Origin: Clostridia bacterium
GTDB lineage: Bacteria; Bacillota; Clostridia; Oscillospirales; CAG-272
Length of the DNA stretch: 7,633 nt
NCBI GenBank assembly: GCA_017556845.1
Contig: JAFYMA010000210.1
Coordinates: 1-7,633 of the forward strand
Direction of reading: 5' to 3'
Both the position numbers and the translations under genes were made by a program. The notes beneath the pieces were generated by a model, which searched no databases, had not been told where the DNA came from, and saw only the letters and a program-made list of their open reading frames with translations. Positions 1 to 5,479 of this stretch are shown here, piece after piece. Position 1 is the stretch's first letter. Each line of letters starts with the position of its first letter.

Positions 1-66
1 CGCTTCAACTGCTGATCTCTTAAATTCTGTACTGTATTTCTTGTTCTTGCGTGATTTTCTCGGCAT
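1..66 (-). CDS. Transposase N-terminus, probably IS3-family OrfA (partial)
   Basis: Only the first 22 codons lie in the window; the gene runs off the left edge. The start is MPRKSRKNKKYSTEFKRSAV. A basic head followed by a YS-x-EFK-x-x-AV motif opens many OrfA proteins of the IS3 family (IS150-like), where it begins the helix-turn-helix domain that binds the terminal repeats. The start is ATG at 66-64, preceded by an AAGGGGG ribosome binding site at 81-75 with an 8-nt spacer. The family assignment rests on this short head only; the catalytic DDE part (OrfB) is outside the window. Another helix-turn-helix transposase family is possible. Confidence 0.72.
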   Translation of the reverse strand, partial: MPRKSRKNKKYSTEFKRSAVEA

Positions 67-74
67 AAAAACAA

Positions 75-130
75 CCCCCTTAAAGTAATCTTGAAAACTT
101 TTTGTTTTTTCAAGTGTCTACTCTAAGGGG
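75..130 (-). promoter_or_regulatory. Leader hairpin sequestering the transposase ribosome binding site
   Basis: The arms 76-97 and 107-130 form a long imperfect inverted repeat. The outer arms are CCCCTTAAAGTA against TACTCTAAGGGG with one mismatch. The inner arms are TTGAAAA (91-97) against TTTTCAA (107-113) with a 9-nt loop, and a small internal bulge separates the two stems. On the minus strand the 3' arm contains the AAGGGG ribosome binding site of the transposase and is followed by GTTGTTTTT just before the ATG. The structure could block ribosome access in long read-through RNA, and could also act as a weak terminator. Confidence 0.6.
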
Positions 131-139
131 ATTATATCA
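131..139 (-). promoter_or_regulatory. Extended -10 promoter upstream of the transposase
   Basis: Read on the minus strand this is TGATATAAT, a perfect extended -10 element (TGn-TATAAT). No good -35 box is visible 17 nt further upstream (TATCGG), as is typical for extended -10 promoters. The predicted start of transcription is near 124-123, inside the 5' arm of the leader hairpin. The promoter is predicted only and lies at or just outside the presumed end of the insertion sequence. Confidence 0.45.
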
Positions 140-165
140 AAGTGATCTCTCTGCCGATATTTTAT

Positions 166-1002
166 TTAATCAAGCGTGTAAAGGCTTTTTAAAAGGGCGA
201 TCTCCTTTTCGTAGCCGTCAAGCTCGTTCGGGGTTTCGAGAATGAACGGCAAGCCCTTCAATCTCGGCTCGTTGATTATTCTTTTTATGCTTTCAACGCC
301 GATATATCCGTCGCCTATCTTCTCGTGGCGGTCTTTTTTTGCGCCCTTTTGGTTTTTACTGTCGTTAAGATGTATTGCGCGCAGCTTATCAAGACCTATT
401 ATGCGGTCAAATTCATCAAGCACTGACGAAAAATCGGATATGACGTCGTAGCCGCCGTCTGAAATGTGACAGCTGTCAAGACAAACGCCGACCTTGTCCT
501 TTAATTCGACACCGTCAAGAATTTCCTTTATCTCTTGGAACGTCGAGCCTATCTCACTGCCCTTGCCTGCCATCGTTTCTATAAGAACGGTCGTCTTCAT
601 ATCCTTGAAAAGAACCTTGTTGAGAATTTCAACCGTTCTTTGTATTCCGACGTCTGCCCCGTCGCCCAGATGAGAGCCGGGGTGAAAATTGTAGTAGCTT
701 TTATCAAGCATCTGCAATATACGAAGATCGTCACGGAAAATATCAAGAGCAAATTCACGCACCTCTTCCCTTGACGATGCGGGATTGAGCGTGTACGGCG
801 CGTGGGCAACGATGGGAGCAAAATTATGCTCATTCATAAGAGCGCAAGCGTTTTTGATGTCCTCAACGCTCGGCTCCTTGCCCTTGCTTCCCCTGGGGTT
901 GCGTGTGAAAAACTGAAACGTATCAGCGCCTATCTTCAATGCGCTTTCAACCATGGCGGTATATCCGCCGGACGATGATAAATGACATCCTATGTGAAGC
1001 AT
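166..1002 (-). CDS. nfo: Endonuclease IV (AP endonuclease, base excision repair)
   Basis: The product has 278 residues, the usual size for this family. It cuts DNA 5' of abasic sites using three zinc ions on a TIM barrel and acts in the cytoplasm. All nine ligands known from E. coli Nfo have clear counterparts: H67 (VAHAPY), H107 (NFHPGSH), E142 (IETMAG), D176 and H179 (CLDSCH), H211 (IHLND), D224 and H226 (KDRHEKIGDG) and E256 (ILETP). I chose ATG at 1002 because AAAGAGG lies 5 nt upstream. An ATG at 1017, overlapping the previous stop as ATGA, has no ribosome binding site and would add MKEVK. The gene starts 11 nt after the stop of the peptidase-amidase gene, so the two are probably co-transcribed. 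In B. subtilis nfo is a forespore (sigma-G) gene that protects spore DNA; no such promoter is visible here. Confidence 0.96.
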   Translation of the reverse strand: MLHIGCHLSSSGGYTAMVESALKIGADTFQFFTRNPRGSKGKEPSVEDIKNACALMNEHNFAPIVAHAPYTLNPASSREEVREFALDIFRDDLRILQMLDKSYYNFHPGSHLGDGADVGIQRTVEILNKVLFKDMKTTVLIETMAGKGSEIGSTFQEIKEILDGVELKDKVGVCLDSCHISDGGYDVISDFSSVLDEFDRIIGLDKLRAIHLNDSKNQKGAKKDRHEKIGDGYIGVESIKRIINEPRLKGLPFILETPNELDGYEKEIALLKSLYTLD

Positions 1003-1013
1003 TTTTACCTCTT

Positions 1014-2606
1014 TCATATCTTGATCTTGTAATTTGACGATGTGATGTGCTCGTAATGAGCCGTAACGTCGCTTATAAACTCGTCCCACATACCGTTTTC
1101 ACGCATACAGGACGGGCAGTTTTTGCCCGAAAACGCATTGTGCTGGCGGACATTTTCGATGGGAAGGGAATATTTGACCATTAGCTCGGCTGCAAGCACT
1201 GCCGTGTTTTTGACCGCCTTTATAAACGCCTCTGACGGTTTTTCTCCTCTCGGCTGCTTGTTAAGACATATTTCAATGCCTATTCCGTACAGATTGCCCT
1301 CGCCCTCAGCTCCGTCGCCTGCGTGGTACGCCGCTTCCTCCTCGGGCAGAGATTTGTATATTGCCTCATCATCAACGGTGTAATGCCAGGCAAGAGGTCT
1401 TTGTCCCTGCTCAAAGCTCTTAAGATATTGGCTGTGTGCCTTTGCTCCTGCACCTGCACGCCAGTTGTCCGTGTTGTGTATTACAACGTATTTTGCGCCG
1501 ACCGAGCCTCTTTCGTATCTGCGGTTTATACGGTTCTTTGCAACGTAGTCAGCAATAACGGGCATACCGTTTTCAAGGTGTGTAATAAATTTTTCGGGCT
1601 TCGGCTGTATAACGTATACCGCACCGCCGAAACGCCATATATCCATAAATTCAGACAAAAGCACGGTTATCTTACCGCTTTGTACGGCAGGATCGTTTAT
1701 ATAAAGCCAGGTATTATCGTTTTTTGTTATATAGCCCGTAACGAGCAAAAGGTGGCCGTTCGTTGAACGGTCGGGATAGCCGCTTTTTGCAAGCTGACCC
1801 TTTTGTATCTTTACGGAGCAGGCAACGGGAAAACCGCACGATAATGCGTATTTCAAAGCCTCGGCATCATACAGATCGAAAAATGAGGAAAAACCGTGAA
1901 ATGCAGGGAACGATGCGTTGAACGACCAGTTACCGTAAATATCCTTGCCGTTATCGTATACGGCGGCGGCAACGTCCTGCATCGGAGAATCGACTCCGTG
2001 GTACTCCATAGCCATACTGACCGACGTCGGAGAGCATATCCTGCCGCCTATAACGGGAACTGTACCCTGTATTCTCGTGTTTACTCTGTTTTCGGCGAAA
2101 AGACTGTCGGTTTTCGGAAGCTTGCCGTTTTCTGAATTTATTGCAAAGCTCACGCTGTAAAGAACGGGGGCATTTTCGATCGCCTTAAGCTCTATTCTGA
2201 ATATGAATGACGTGTGCTTTTCTTTAAGGGTGAGTATGTCTATGTCAAGCTCGCCAAGGTCTGCCTTAGAGCTTGCCGATGCGGAAATTCCCGCCGTGTC
2301 CGACCAAACTCCCCACGAAAACCACTCGTTGCCGTCAGGTGAAACGGATACCGACACAGTACCGCCGACGCTTTTGCAGTTCCAGGATGCTATCATAACG
2401 TCAAAGCTGTCACATTCGATGCTGTCTGATATGAAAACACCGCACATTTTGCCTTCTTCAAGGGTAAGGCCGTCGTTATAAAAGCGTAAATTTTCGCATT
2501 TGCCCTTGAACTCGTTTGCATAAAGACATATCGTTCTGTGGTGCAGATCAATTTCGGGGTGATAAAAATCCTTTTCTATATCCAATTGCACGGAATAATC
2601 CTTCAT
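1014..2606 (-). CDS. C39-type cysteine peptidase fused to N-acetylmuramoyl-L-alanine amidase
   Basis: This is a 530-residue, three-part protein. Residues 1-165 are beta-rich with an ASWN and SVSPDGNEWFSWG pattern, resembling the carbohydrate-binding-like head of some C39-family peptidases. Residues ~172-335 are a C39-like papain-fold domain with C191 (GGRICSPTS), H285 (NGHLLLVTGY) and D305 (YINDPA) as the probable catalytic triad. Residues ~368-515 are an Amidase_2/PGRP domain with probable zinc ligands H377 (VVIHNT), H489 (RQHN) and C497 (GKNCPS), plus E445 (GIGIEICLN). The predicted activities are cleavage of a peptide and of the bond between MurNAc and L-alanine. The N-terminus, MKDYSVQLDIEKDF, has no signal peptide or membrane segment, which is odd for a wall enzyme. 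GAGGT at 2619-2615 lies 8 nt before the ATG. It is the first gene of an operon with nfo and is divergent from spoVAC. The domains are clear; the substrate and cell location are unknown. Confidence 0.88.
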   Translation of the reverse strand: MKDYSVQLDIEKDFYHPEIDLHHRTICLYANEFKGKCENLRFYNDGLTLEEGKMCGVFISDSIECDSFDVMIASWNCKSVGGTVSVSVSPDGNEWFSWGVWSDTAGISASASSKADLGELDIDILTLKEKHTSFIFRIELKAIENAPVLYSVSFAINSENGKLPKTDSLFAENRVNTRIQGTVPVIGGRICSPTSVSMAMEYHGVDSPMQDVAAAVYDNGKDIYGNWSFNASFPAFHGFSSFFDLYDAEALKYALSCGFPVACSVKIQKGQLAKSGYPDRSTNGHLLLVTGYITKNDNTWLYINDPAVQSGKITVLLSEFMDIWRFGGAVYVIQPKPEKFITHLENGMPVIADYVAKNRINRRYERGSVGAKYVVIHNTDNWRAGAGAKAHSQYLKSFEQGQRPLAWHYTVDDEAIYKSLPEEEAAYHAGDGAEGEGNLYGIGIEICLNKQPRGEKPSEAFIKAVKNTAVLAAELMVKYSLPIENVRQHNAFSGKNCPSCMRENGMWDEFISDVTAHYEHITSSNYKIKI

Positions 2607-2614
2607 ATATGATT

Positions 2615-2665
2615 ACCTCGATATACTTTTTTATATATTTTATAACATACGCATAAAAAAGTCAA
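2615..2665 (-). promoter_or_regulatory. Sigma-A-type promoter and RBS of the peptidase-amidase/nfo operon
   Basis: On the minus strand TTGACT (2665-2660) and TAAAAT (2642-2637) are separated by exactly 17 nt, a near-consensus vegetative promoter. The predicted start is near 2630, giving a leader of about 25 nt that carries GAGGT at 2619-2615. No sporulation-type promoter was recognised on this strand. Confidence 0.72.
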
Positions 2666-2697
2666 TAGAATAAAATTTATAAAAGTGCAAAAAATAA

Positions 2698-2718
2698 CCG
2701 CAGTAACATAAACTGCGG
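2698..2718. promoter_or_regulatory. Perfect 7-bp hairpin overlapping the spoVAC ribosome binding site
   Basis: CCGCAGT (2698-2704) and ACTGCGG (2712-2718) are perfect inverted repeats around a 7-nt loop. On the plus strand the 3' arm includes the first two G of the GGAGGT ribosome binding site (2717-2722) of spoVAC, so folding would limit its translation. On the minus strand the same stem is followed by TTATTTTTT, the layout of an intrinsic terminator, which would stop antisense RNA before the divergent promoter. The sequence does not show which role applies. Confidence 0.6.
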
Positions 2719-2727
2719 AGGTTTGAA

Positions 2728-3168
2728 TTGTTTTTTCAGAAAAAAGATTACAGAACGTATGCAAGATCAAGAGCCGCTAAGTCGCATACGGTCAAAAACT
2801 GCTTTCTTGCATATTTTTTCGGCGGAATGATATGCGTTATTGCAGAGTGCCTTTATAACGTATTCAAAACGTACTGTGCTGAGGATACAGCTTCAACGCT
2901 CGTTTCCGTCGTGCTTATATTCGCAGCGTCGCTTCTTACGTGCCTTGGTGTGTTCGATAAGATAGCAAAGCACGCAGGGGCGGGAACGCTCGTGCCTATA
3001 ACTGGCTTTTCAAACGCTATGACATCGCCCGCGCTCGATACGAGAAGCGAGGGCTATATAATGGGCGTGGGCGCAAAAATGTTTACCGTTGCAGGCCCTG
3101 TCATAGTTTACGGAACGGTGGGAAGCATCGTATATGGCGTTATTTATTGGATAACTAATAATAAGTAA
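2728..3168 (+). CDS. spoVAC: Stage V sporulation protein AC (SpoVA channel subunit)
   Basis: The 146-residue membrane protein matches the SpoVAC/SpoVAEB family. The signature block runs from AGAGTLVPITGFSNAM (83-98) through SPALDTRSEGYIMGVG (100-115) to FTVAGPVIVYG (119-129). The head TVKNCFLAYFFGGMICVIAE and the short basic N-terminus favour SpoVAC over SpoVAEB. Probable membrane segments lie at about 25-45, 57-74 and 115-142. SpoVA proteins move dipicolinic acid across the inner spore membrane during sporulation and germination; Bacillus SpoVAC also behaves as a mechanosensitive channel. The start is TTG, with GGAGGT 5 nt upstream, and no alternative Met precedes the conserved region. The usual partners spoVAD and spoVAE do not follow; a hairpin array and a terminator do. 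It is the only plus-strand gene in the window. Confidence 0.92.
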   Translation: MFFQKKDYRTYARSRAAKSHTVKNCFLAYFFGGMICVIAECLYNVFKTYCAEDTASTLVSVVLIFAASLLTCLGVFDKIAKHAGAGTLVPITGFSNAMTSPALDTRSEGYIMGVGAKMFTVAGPVIVYGTVGSIVYGVIYWITNNK

Positions 3169-3170
3169 AT

Positions 3171-3341
3171 GAAGCATCGCCTGCGGCGATATGATGTTTT
3201 TCGCTTTGCTCAAAATGATGTTGCGCCACTTCGTGCCGCAATGATGCGATGTTTGCCACAATGTGCCGTCAGGCACACATCATTAGGCGAAGCCGTCTTC
3301 ATTGGCGAAGCCAACATCATTTGCCGCAGGCAAACATCATT
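3171..3341. repeat. Array of short hairpins with ATGATGTT/AACATCATT linkers
   Basis: The stretch is a chain of small palindromes: ATCGCC-TGC-GGCGAT (3176-3190), TTGCG...CGCAA with an inner CAC-TTC-GTG (3221-3241), TGTGCC-GTCA-GGCACA (3262-3277), GGC-GAA-GCC (3286-3294), TTGGC-GAA-GCCAA (3302-3314) and TTTGCC-GCA-GGCAAA (3320-3334). Copies of ATGATGTT or AACATCATT, or variants of these, separate them. Compact stems on a common linker suggest a mobile or slipping non-coding repeat, and the region does not look like coding sequence. It starts three bases after the spoVAC stop, so it would form the 3' untranslated part of that mRNA. Confidence 0.75.
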
Positions 3342-3342
3342 C

Positions 3343-3383
3343 AAAAAAGCCCGATTTGTCTTGTAGACAAATCAGGCTTTTTT
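3343..3383. terminator. Bidirectional intrinsic terminator between spoVAC and tRNA-Arg
   Basis: AAAAAAGCC-C-GATTTGTC (3343-3360) pairs with GACAAATC-A-GGCTTTTTT (3366-3383) around the loop TTGTA. There is one C-A mismatch. Each strand ends in a T run after the stem, so it can stop both the spoVAC transcript (plus) and the tRNA transcript (minus), which converge here. On the minus strand the stem begins 2 nt after the encoded CCA of the tRNA. Confidence 0.93.
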
Positions 3384-3385
3384 GT

Positions 3386-3461
3386 TGGCGCGCCTGGGGG
3401 GATTCGAACCCTCGACCTACCGGTTCGTAGCCGGGCACTCTATCCACTGAGCTACAAGCGC
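3386..3461 (-). tRNA. tRNA-Arg, anticodon ACG, CCA encoded
   Basis: The cloverleaf is complete: acceptor GCGCTTG/CAGGCGC, discriminator G, encoded CCA (3388-3386), D arm GCTC/GAGT, anticodon loop CTACGAA with ACG at 34-36, variable loop AGGTC and T loop TTCGAAT. The ACG anticodon reads CGU, and after A34-to-inosine editing by TadA also CGC and CGA. Two stem pairs are mismatched: C27-U43 at the outer end of the anticodon stem and A50-C64 in the T stem (GAGGG against CCCCC). It may still be functional. It is a single gene with its own promoter and terminator. Confidence 0.93.
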
Positions 3462-3515
3462 AAGAGAAGCACAGCACGCCCCAACGTGAGCGGCTTTACT
3501 TCATGTATATCAAGC

Positions 3516-3538
3516 GTGATACGGCGTCTGCCGTTCAC
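3516..3538 (-). promoter_or_regulatory. Hairpin at the 5' end of the tRNA-Arg primary transcript
   Basis: The minus-strand RNA can form GTGA-ACGGC-AGAC-GCCGT-A-TCAC, nine base pairs with one bulged base and a 4-nt loop. It begins within a few bases of the predicted transcription start. The pre-tRNA leader is unusually long at about 80 nt. The hairpin may stabilise the leader before RNase P removes it; no role is shown by the sequence. Confidence 0.4.
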
Positions 3539-3546
3539 ACCCGAAT

Positions 3547-3575
3547 ATAATATCACAAATTTTTACGTTTGTCAA
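3547..3575 (-). promoter_or_regulatory. Consensus promoter of tRNA-Arg
   Basis: On the minus strand TTGACA (3575-3570) and TATTAT (3552-3547) are separated by 17 nt, an almost perfect vegetative promoter with a consensus -35. The predicted start is near 3540, about 80 nt before the mature tRNA. The promoter lies just downstream of the ireB stop codon. Confidence 0.82.
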
Positions 3576-3602
3576 TAGCAAAAGTGAAAATTTGCAAAAA
3601 TC

Positions 3603-3845
3603 TTATTTTTCAAGATACGTTCTTACAAGAATATTCAGTAATTCGTTTCTGTCGATCTTTCTGATTATGCCTCTTGCGTTCTTGTTGTTGGTGATGTACG
3701 TCGGATCCTCGGACATAATATAACCGACGATCTGGTTTATCGGATTATATCCCTTTTCCTTCAATGCGTCATACACCTTCAGCAGTGCTTCTCTCGTTTC
3801 CCTTTCTGTTTCGGGTTGAACGGTGAATTTTATCGTATCTGACAT
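3603..3845 (-). CDS. ireB: IreB-family regulatory phosphoprotein (UPF0297)
   Basis: The 80-residue cytoplasmic protein has the family core KGYNPINQIVGYIMSEDPTY (31-50), followed by ARGIIRKIDRNELL (57-70) and the tail VRTYLEK. It matches the Firmicute UPF0297 family (B. subtilis YrzL). In Enterococcus faecalis IreB is phosphorylated on N-terminal Thr by the PASTA kinase IreK and lowers cephalosporin resistance; T4 here is a comparable site. The start is ATG, with AAAGGA 8 nt upstream. The gene has its own promoter. In most Firmicutes ruvX (yrrK) and yrzB follow; here a tRNA gene does, and no terminator was found in between. Confidence 0.93.
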   Translation of the reverse strand: MSDTIKFTVQPETERETREALLKVYDALKEKGYNPINQIVGYIMSEDPTYITNNKNARGIIRKIDRNELLNILVRTYLEK

Positions 3846-3881
3846 AGTGATTTTCCTTTCAAATCATGGGTATACAAGAAC

Positions 3882-3910
3882 ATTATACTACAAAAAATTA
3901 AAAATATCAA
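3882..3910 (-). promoter_or_regulatory. Promoter of ireB
   Basis: On the minus strand TTGATA (3910-3905) and a perfect TATAAT (3887-3882) are 17 nt apart. The start is predicted near 3875, giving a leader of about 30 nt. The -35 box lies inside the terminator stem of cimA. Confidence 0.85.
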
Positions 3911-3921
3911 TACCTGATATT
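3890..3921 (-). terminator. AT-rich intrinsic terminator of the hemW-lipoprotein-cimA operon
   Basis: On the minus strand AATATCA (3921-3915) pairs with TGATATT (3909-3903) around GGTAT, followed by TTTAATTTTTT. The stem has seven base pairs but only one G-C pair, so the terminator is probably leaky. It overlaps the last two bases of the cimA stop codon and the ireB -35 box. Confidence 0.6.
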
Positions 3922-5479
3922 AAGTTTTTGATAATTTGTACTCAAAAGAATCAAGTAATGCGGTAAAACACGCCTCTATAATGTCGTAAGACACGCCGAC
4001 GGTCGTCCAGTTTTCCACTCCGTCCGTCGATTCTATAAGAACGCGTACCTTTGCGGCGGTCGATGTTCCCGAGTCGATAACACGCACCTTGAAGTCTGCA
4101 AGCGTCATTTCGCTTATGCACGGATAGAATACGGAAAGCGCACGGCGTAACGCCGAGTCGAGCGCATTTACAGGGCCGTTACCGACGGCTGCTGTTATCT
4201 CCGTTTTTTCTCCTACCTTTATTTCTATCATTGCCGCCGCCGTCATTCCGCCGTTTCCGTACGGAAAATCGTCGGTGGTCTTGTATTGAAGCACCTCAAA
4301 GTGAGGTGTATATTTTTTGAAAGATTTTTTCAAAAGCAGGTTGAGCGATGCCTCCGCCGCCTCGTAGTGATAGCCGAAATGCTCCTTTTCCTTAAGGATG
4401 CTGAGTGCGCTCATTATTTCGGGCGAGTCCTTTTCAGCATCGGGAATTATCTCCCTTACGTATTCAAGCAGAGTATTTCTGCCCGACATTTCCGATAAAA
4501 GGAACTGTCGCTCGTTTCCTACGAGAGTAGGGTCTATATGCTCAAACGACGAGGCGCATTTTTTGACTGCGTCAACGTGCATACCCGCCTTGTGATGAAA
4601 CGCATTTTTTCCTATATACGGCTTGTTGCTTCTTATTCTCACGTTTGATATTTCGGATATCTGATTTGCTGTCGCCTTGAGAGTTCTCATATCGCACGGA
4701 AAATCAATACCGTATTTGAAATGCAGATCGGGTATTATGACTGACAGATCGGCGTTTCCGCAACGCTCGCCGAAGCCGAGGAACGTACCCTGTATCTGTA
4801 CTGCTCCCGCATTTACCGCAAGGAGAGAATTTGCAACGGCACAGCCGGTATCATCGTGAAAATGTACGCCTATATCAACGCTCGGAAAGCTTTCACACAC
4901 CGCCTTCGTTATTTCATACGCCTGCATTGGCATCGTGTCGCCCGTCGTATCGCACAGACACAAAACGTCGGCACCTGCCGAAAAAGCCGTTTTTAACACC
5001 TGCATTGCGTATTCGCTGTCCTGACGGTAGCCTGAATAAAAATGCTCAGCGTCGAATATTATCTGCTTGCCGTATGATTTGAGGTATTCAAGCGTTGCCT
5101 TGATGAGTAAAAGGTTTTCTTCCTTTGATATTCCGAGCACCTTTTCAGCCTGAAACGCTGACGATTTGCCGAAAATACATAATGTGGGCGTGTTCGCTGC
5201 TATGAGCTTTGAAAGCTCTGCATCGTGTTCAAGATCGTCAATGCTTTTCGGCGTTCTGCCGAATGCACACAGCTTTGCGTTTTTCAGCTCTACGTTTTTT
5301 AATTTTTCAAAAAGCTCCTCATCCTTCGGATTTGAGGCGGGATATCCTGCCTCTATGTGATCGACGCCGAAGAAGTCCAACGCCTTTATTATTTTGATCT
5401 TATCGGCGACGGAAAAGGAAATACCCTGTCCCTGAGCACCGTCACGCAGGGTAGAATCGAGAATTTTAATTTTTTTCAT
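3920..5479 (-). CDS. cimA: (R)-citramalate synthase
   Basis: This 519-residue enzyme belongs to the 2-isopropylmalate synthase/homocitrate synthase family. It condenses pyruvate and acetyl-CoA to (R)-citramalate, the first step of threonine-independent 2-oxobutanoate and isoleucine synthesis. The N-terminal HMGL-like TIM barrel shows LDSTLRDGAQGQGISFSVAD (7-26, R12-D13), VHFHDDTGCAVAN with metal ligands H206 and H208 (205-217) and GFGERCGNADL with N242 (235-245). The C-terminal LeuA-dimer/regulatory domain shows GNGPVNALDSALRRAL (433-448) and DSGTSTAAKVRV (469-480). DGAQGQGISFS and the length favour CimA over LeuA, which usually reads DGxQSPG. It starts directly after the lipoprotein stop (TGA-ATG) with only a weak ribosome binding site, which suggests translational coupling. 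No other isoleucine or leucine gene is nearby. Confidence 0.93.
   Translation of the reverse strand: MKKIKILDSTLRDGAQGQGISFSVADKIKIIKALDFFGVDHIEAGYPASNPKDEELFEKLKNVELKNAKLCAFGRTPKSIDDLEHDAELSKLIAANTPTLCIFGKSSAFQAEKVLGISKEENLLLIKATLEYLKSYGKQIIFDAEHFYSGYRQDSEYAMQVLKTAFSAGADVLCLCDTTGDTMPMQAYEITKAVCESFPSVDIGVHFHDDTGCAVANSLLAVNAGAVQIQGTFLGFGERCGNADLSVIIPDLHFKYGIDFPCDMRTLKATANQISEISNVRIRSNKPYIGKNAFHHKAGMHVDAVKKCASSFEHIDPTLVGNERQFLLSEMSGRNTLLEYVREIIPDAEKDSPEIMSALSILKEKEHFGYHYEAAEASLNLLLKKSFKKYTPHFEVLQYKTTDDFPYGNGGMTAAAMIEIKVGEKTEITAAVGNGPVNALDSALRRALSVFYPCISEMTLADFKVRVIDSGTSTAAKVRVLIESTDGVENWTTVGVSYDIIEACFTALLDSFEYKLSKT

Larger units (their letters stand above)
1..130 (-). mobile_element. End of an insertion sequence (boundary approximate)
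   Basis: The transposase start, its leader hairpin and a nearby promoter indicate the upstream end of an insertion sequence that extends beyond the left edge. The exact terminus cannot be fixed because the second inverted repeat and the target duplication are not in the window. A plausible end lies around 115-130, just downstream of the nfo stop codon at 166-168. The element therefore sits in the gap behind nfo and does not disrupt it. Confidence 0.5.

Noticed and set aside
166..1089. Longer nfo reading with 29 extra residues at the N-terminus
   Set aside because: The extension lies mostly inside the peptidase-amidase gene, has no ribosome binding site, and the family begins at MLHIGCH.
2651..2655. 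GCATA as a possible sigma-G -35 for spoVAC
   Set aside because: No matching CATA-type -10 lies at 17-18 nt, so the hit is not supported; another candidate further downstream would start inside the ribosome binding site.
3010..3276. Minus-strand 88-codon frame opposite the end of spoVAC
   Set aside because: Antisense to a clear gene and to repeats, with no recognisable family.
3171..3341. CRISPR array
   Set aside because: The repeats are short hairpins of different sequence with 7-9 nt linkers; there are no constant repeats with unique spacers and no cas genes.
3169..3366. Plus-strand 65-codon frame directly after spoVAC
   Set aside because: It consists wholly of the hairpin array and linker repeats and shows no protein-like composition.
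3249..3578. Open plus-strand frame of 109 codons with PGGIRTLDLPVRSRALYPLS
   Set aside because: This is a translation of the antisense strand of tRNA-Arg plus the hairpin array, a familiar false protein; no credible ribosome binding site.
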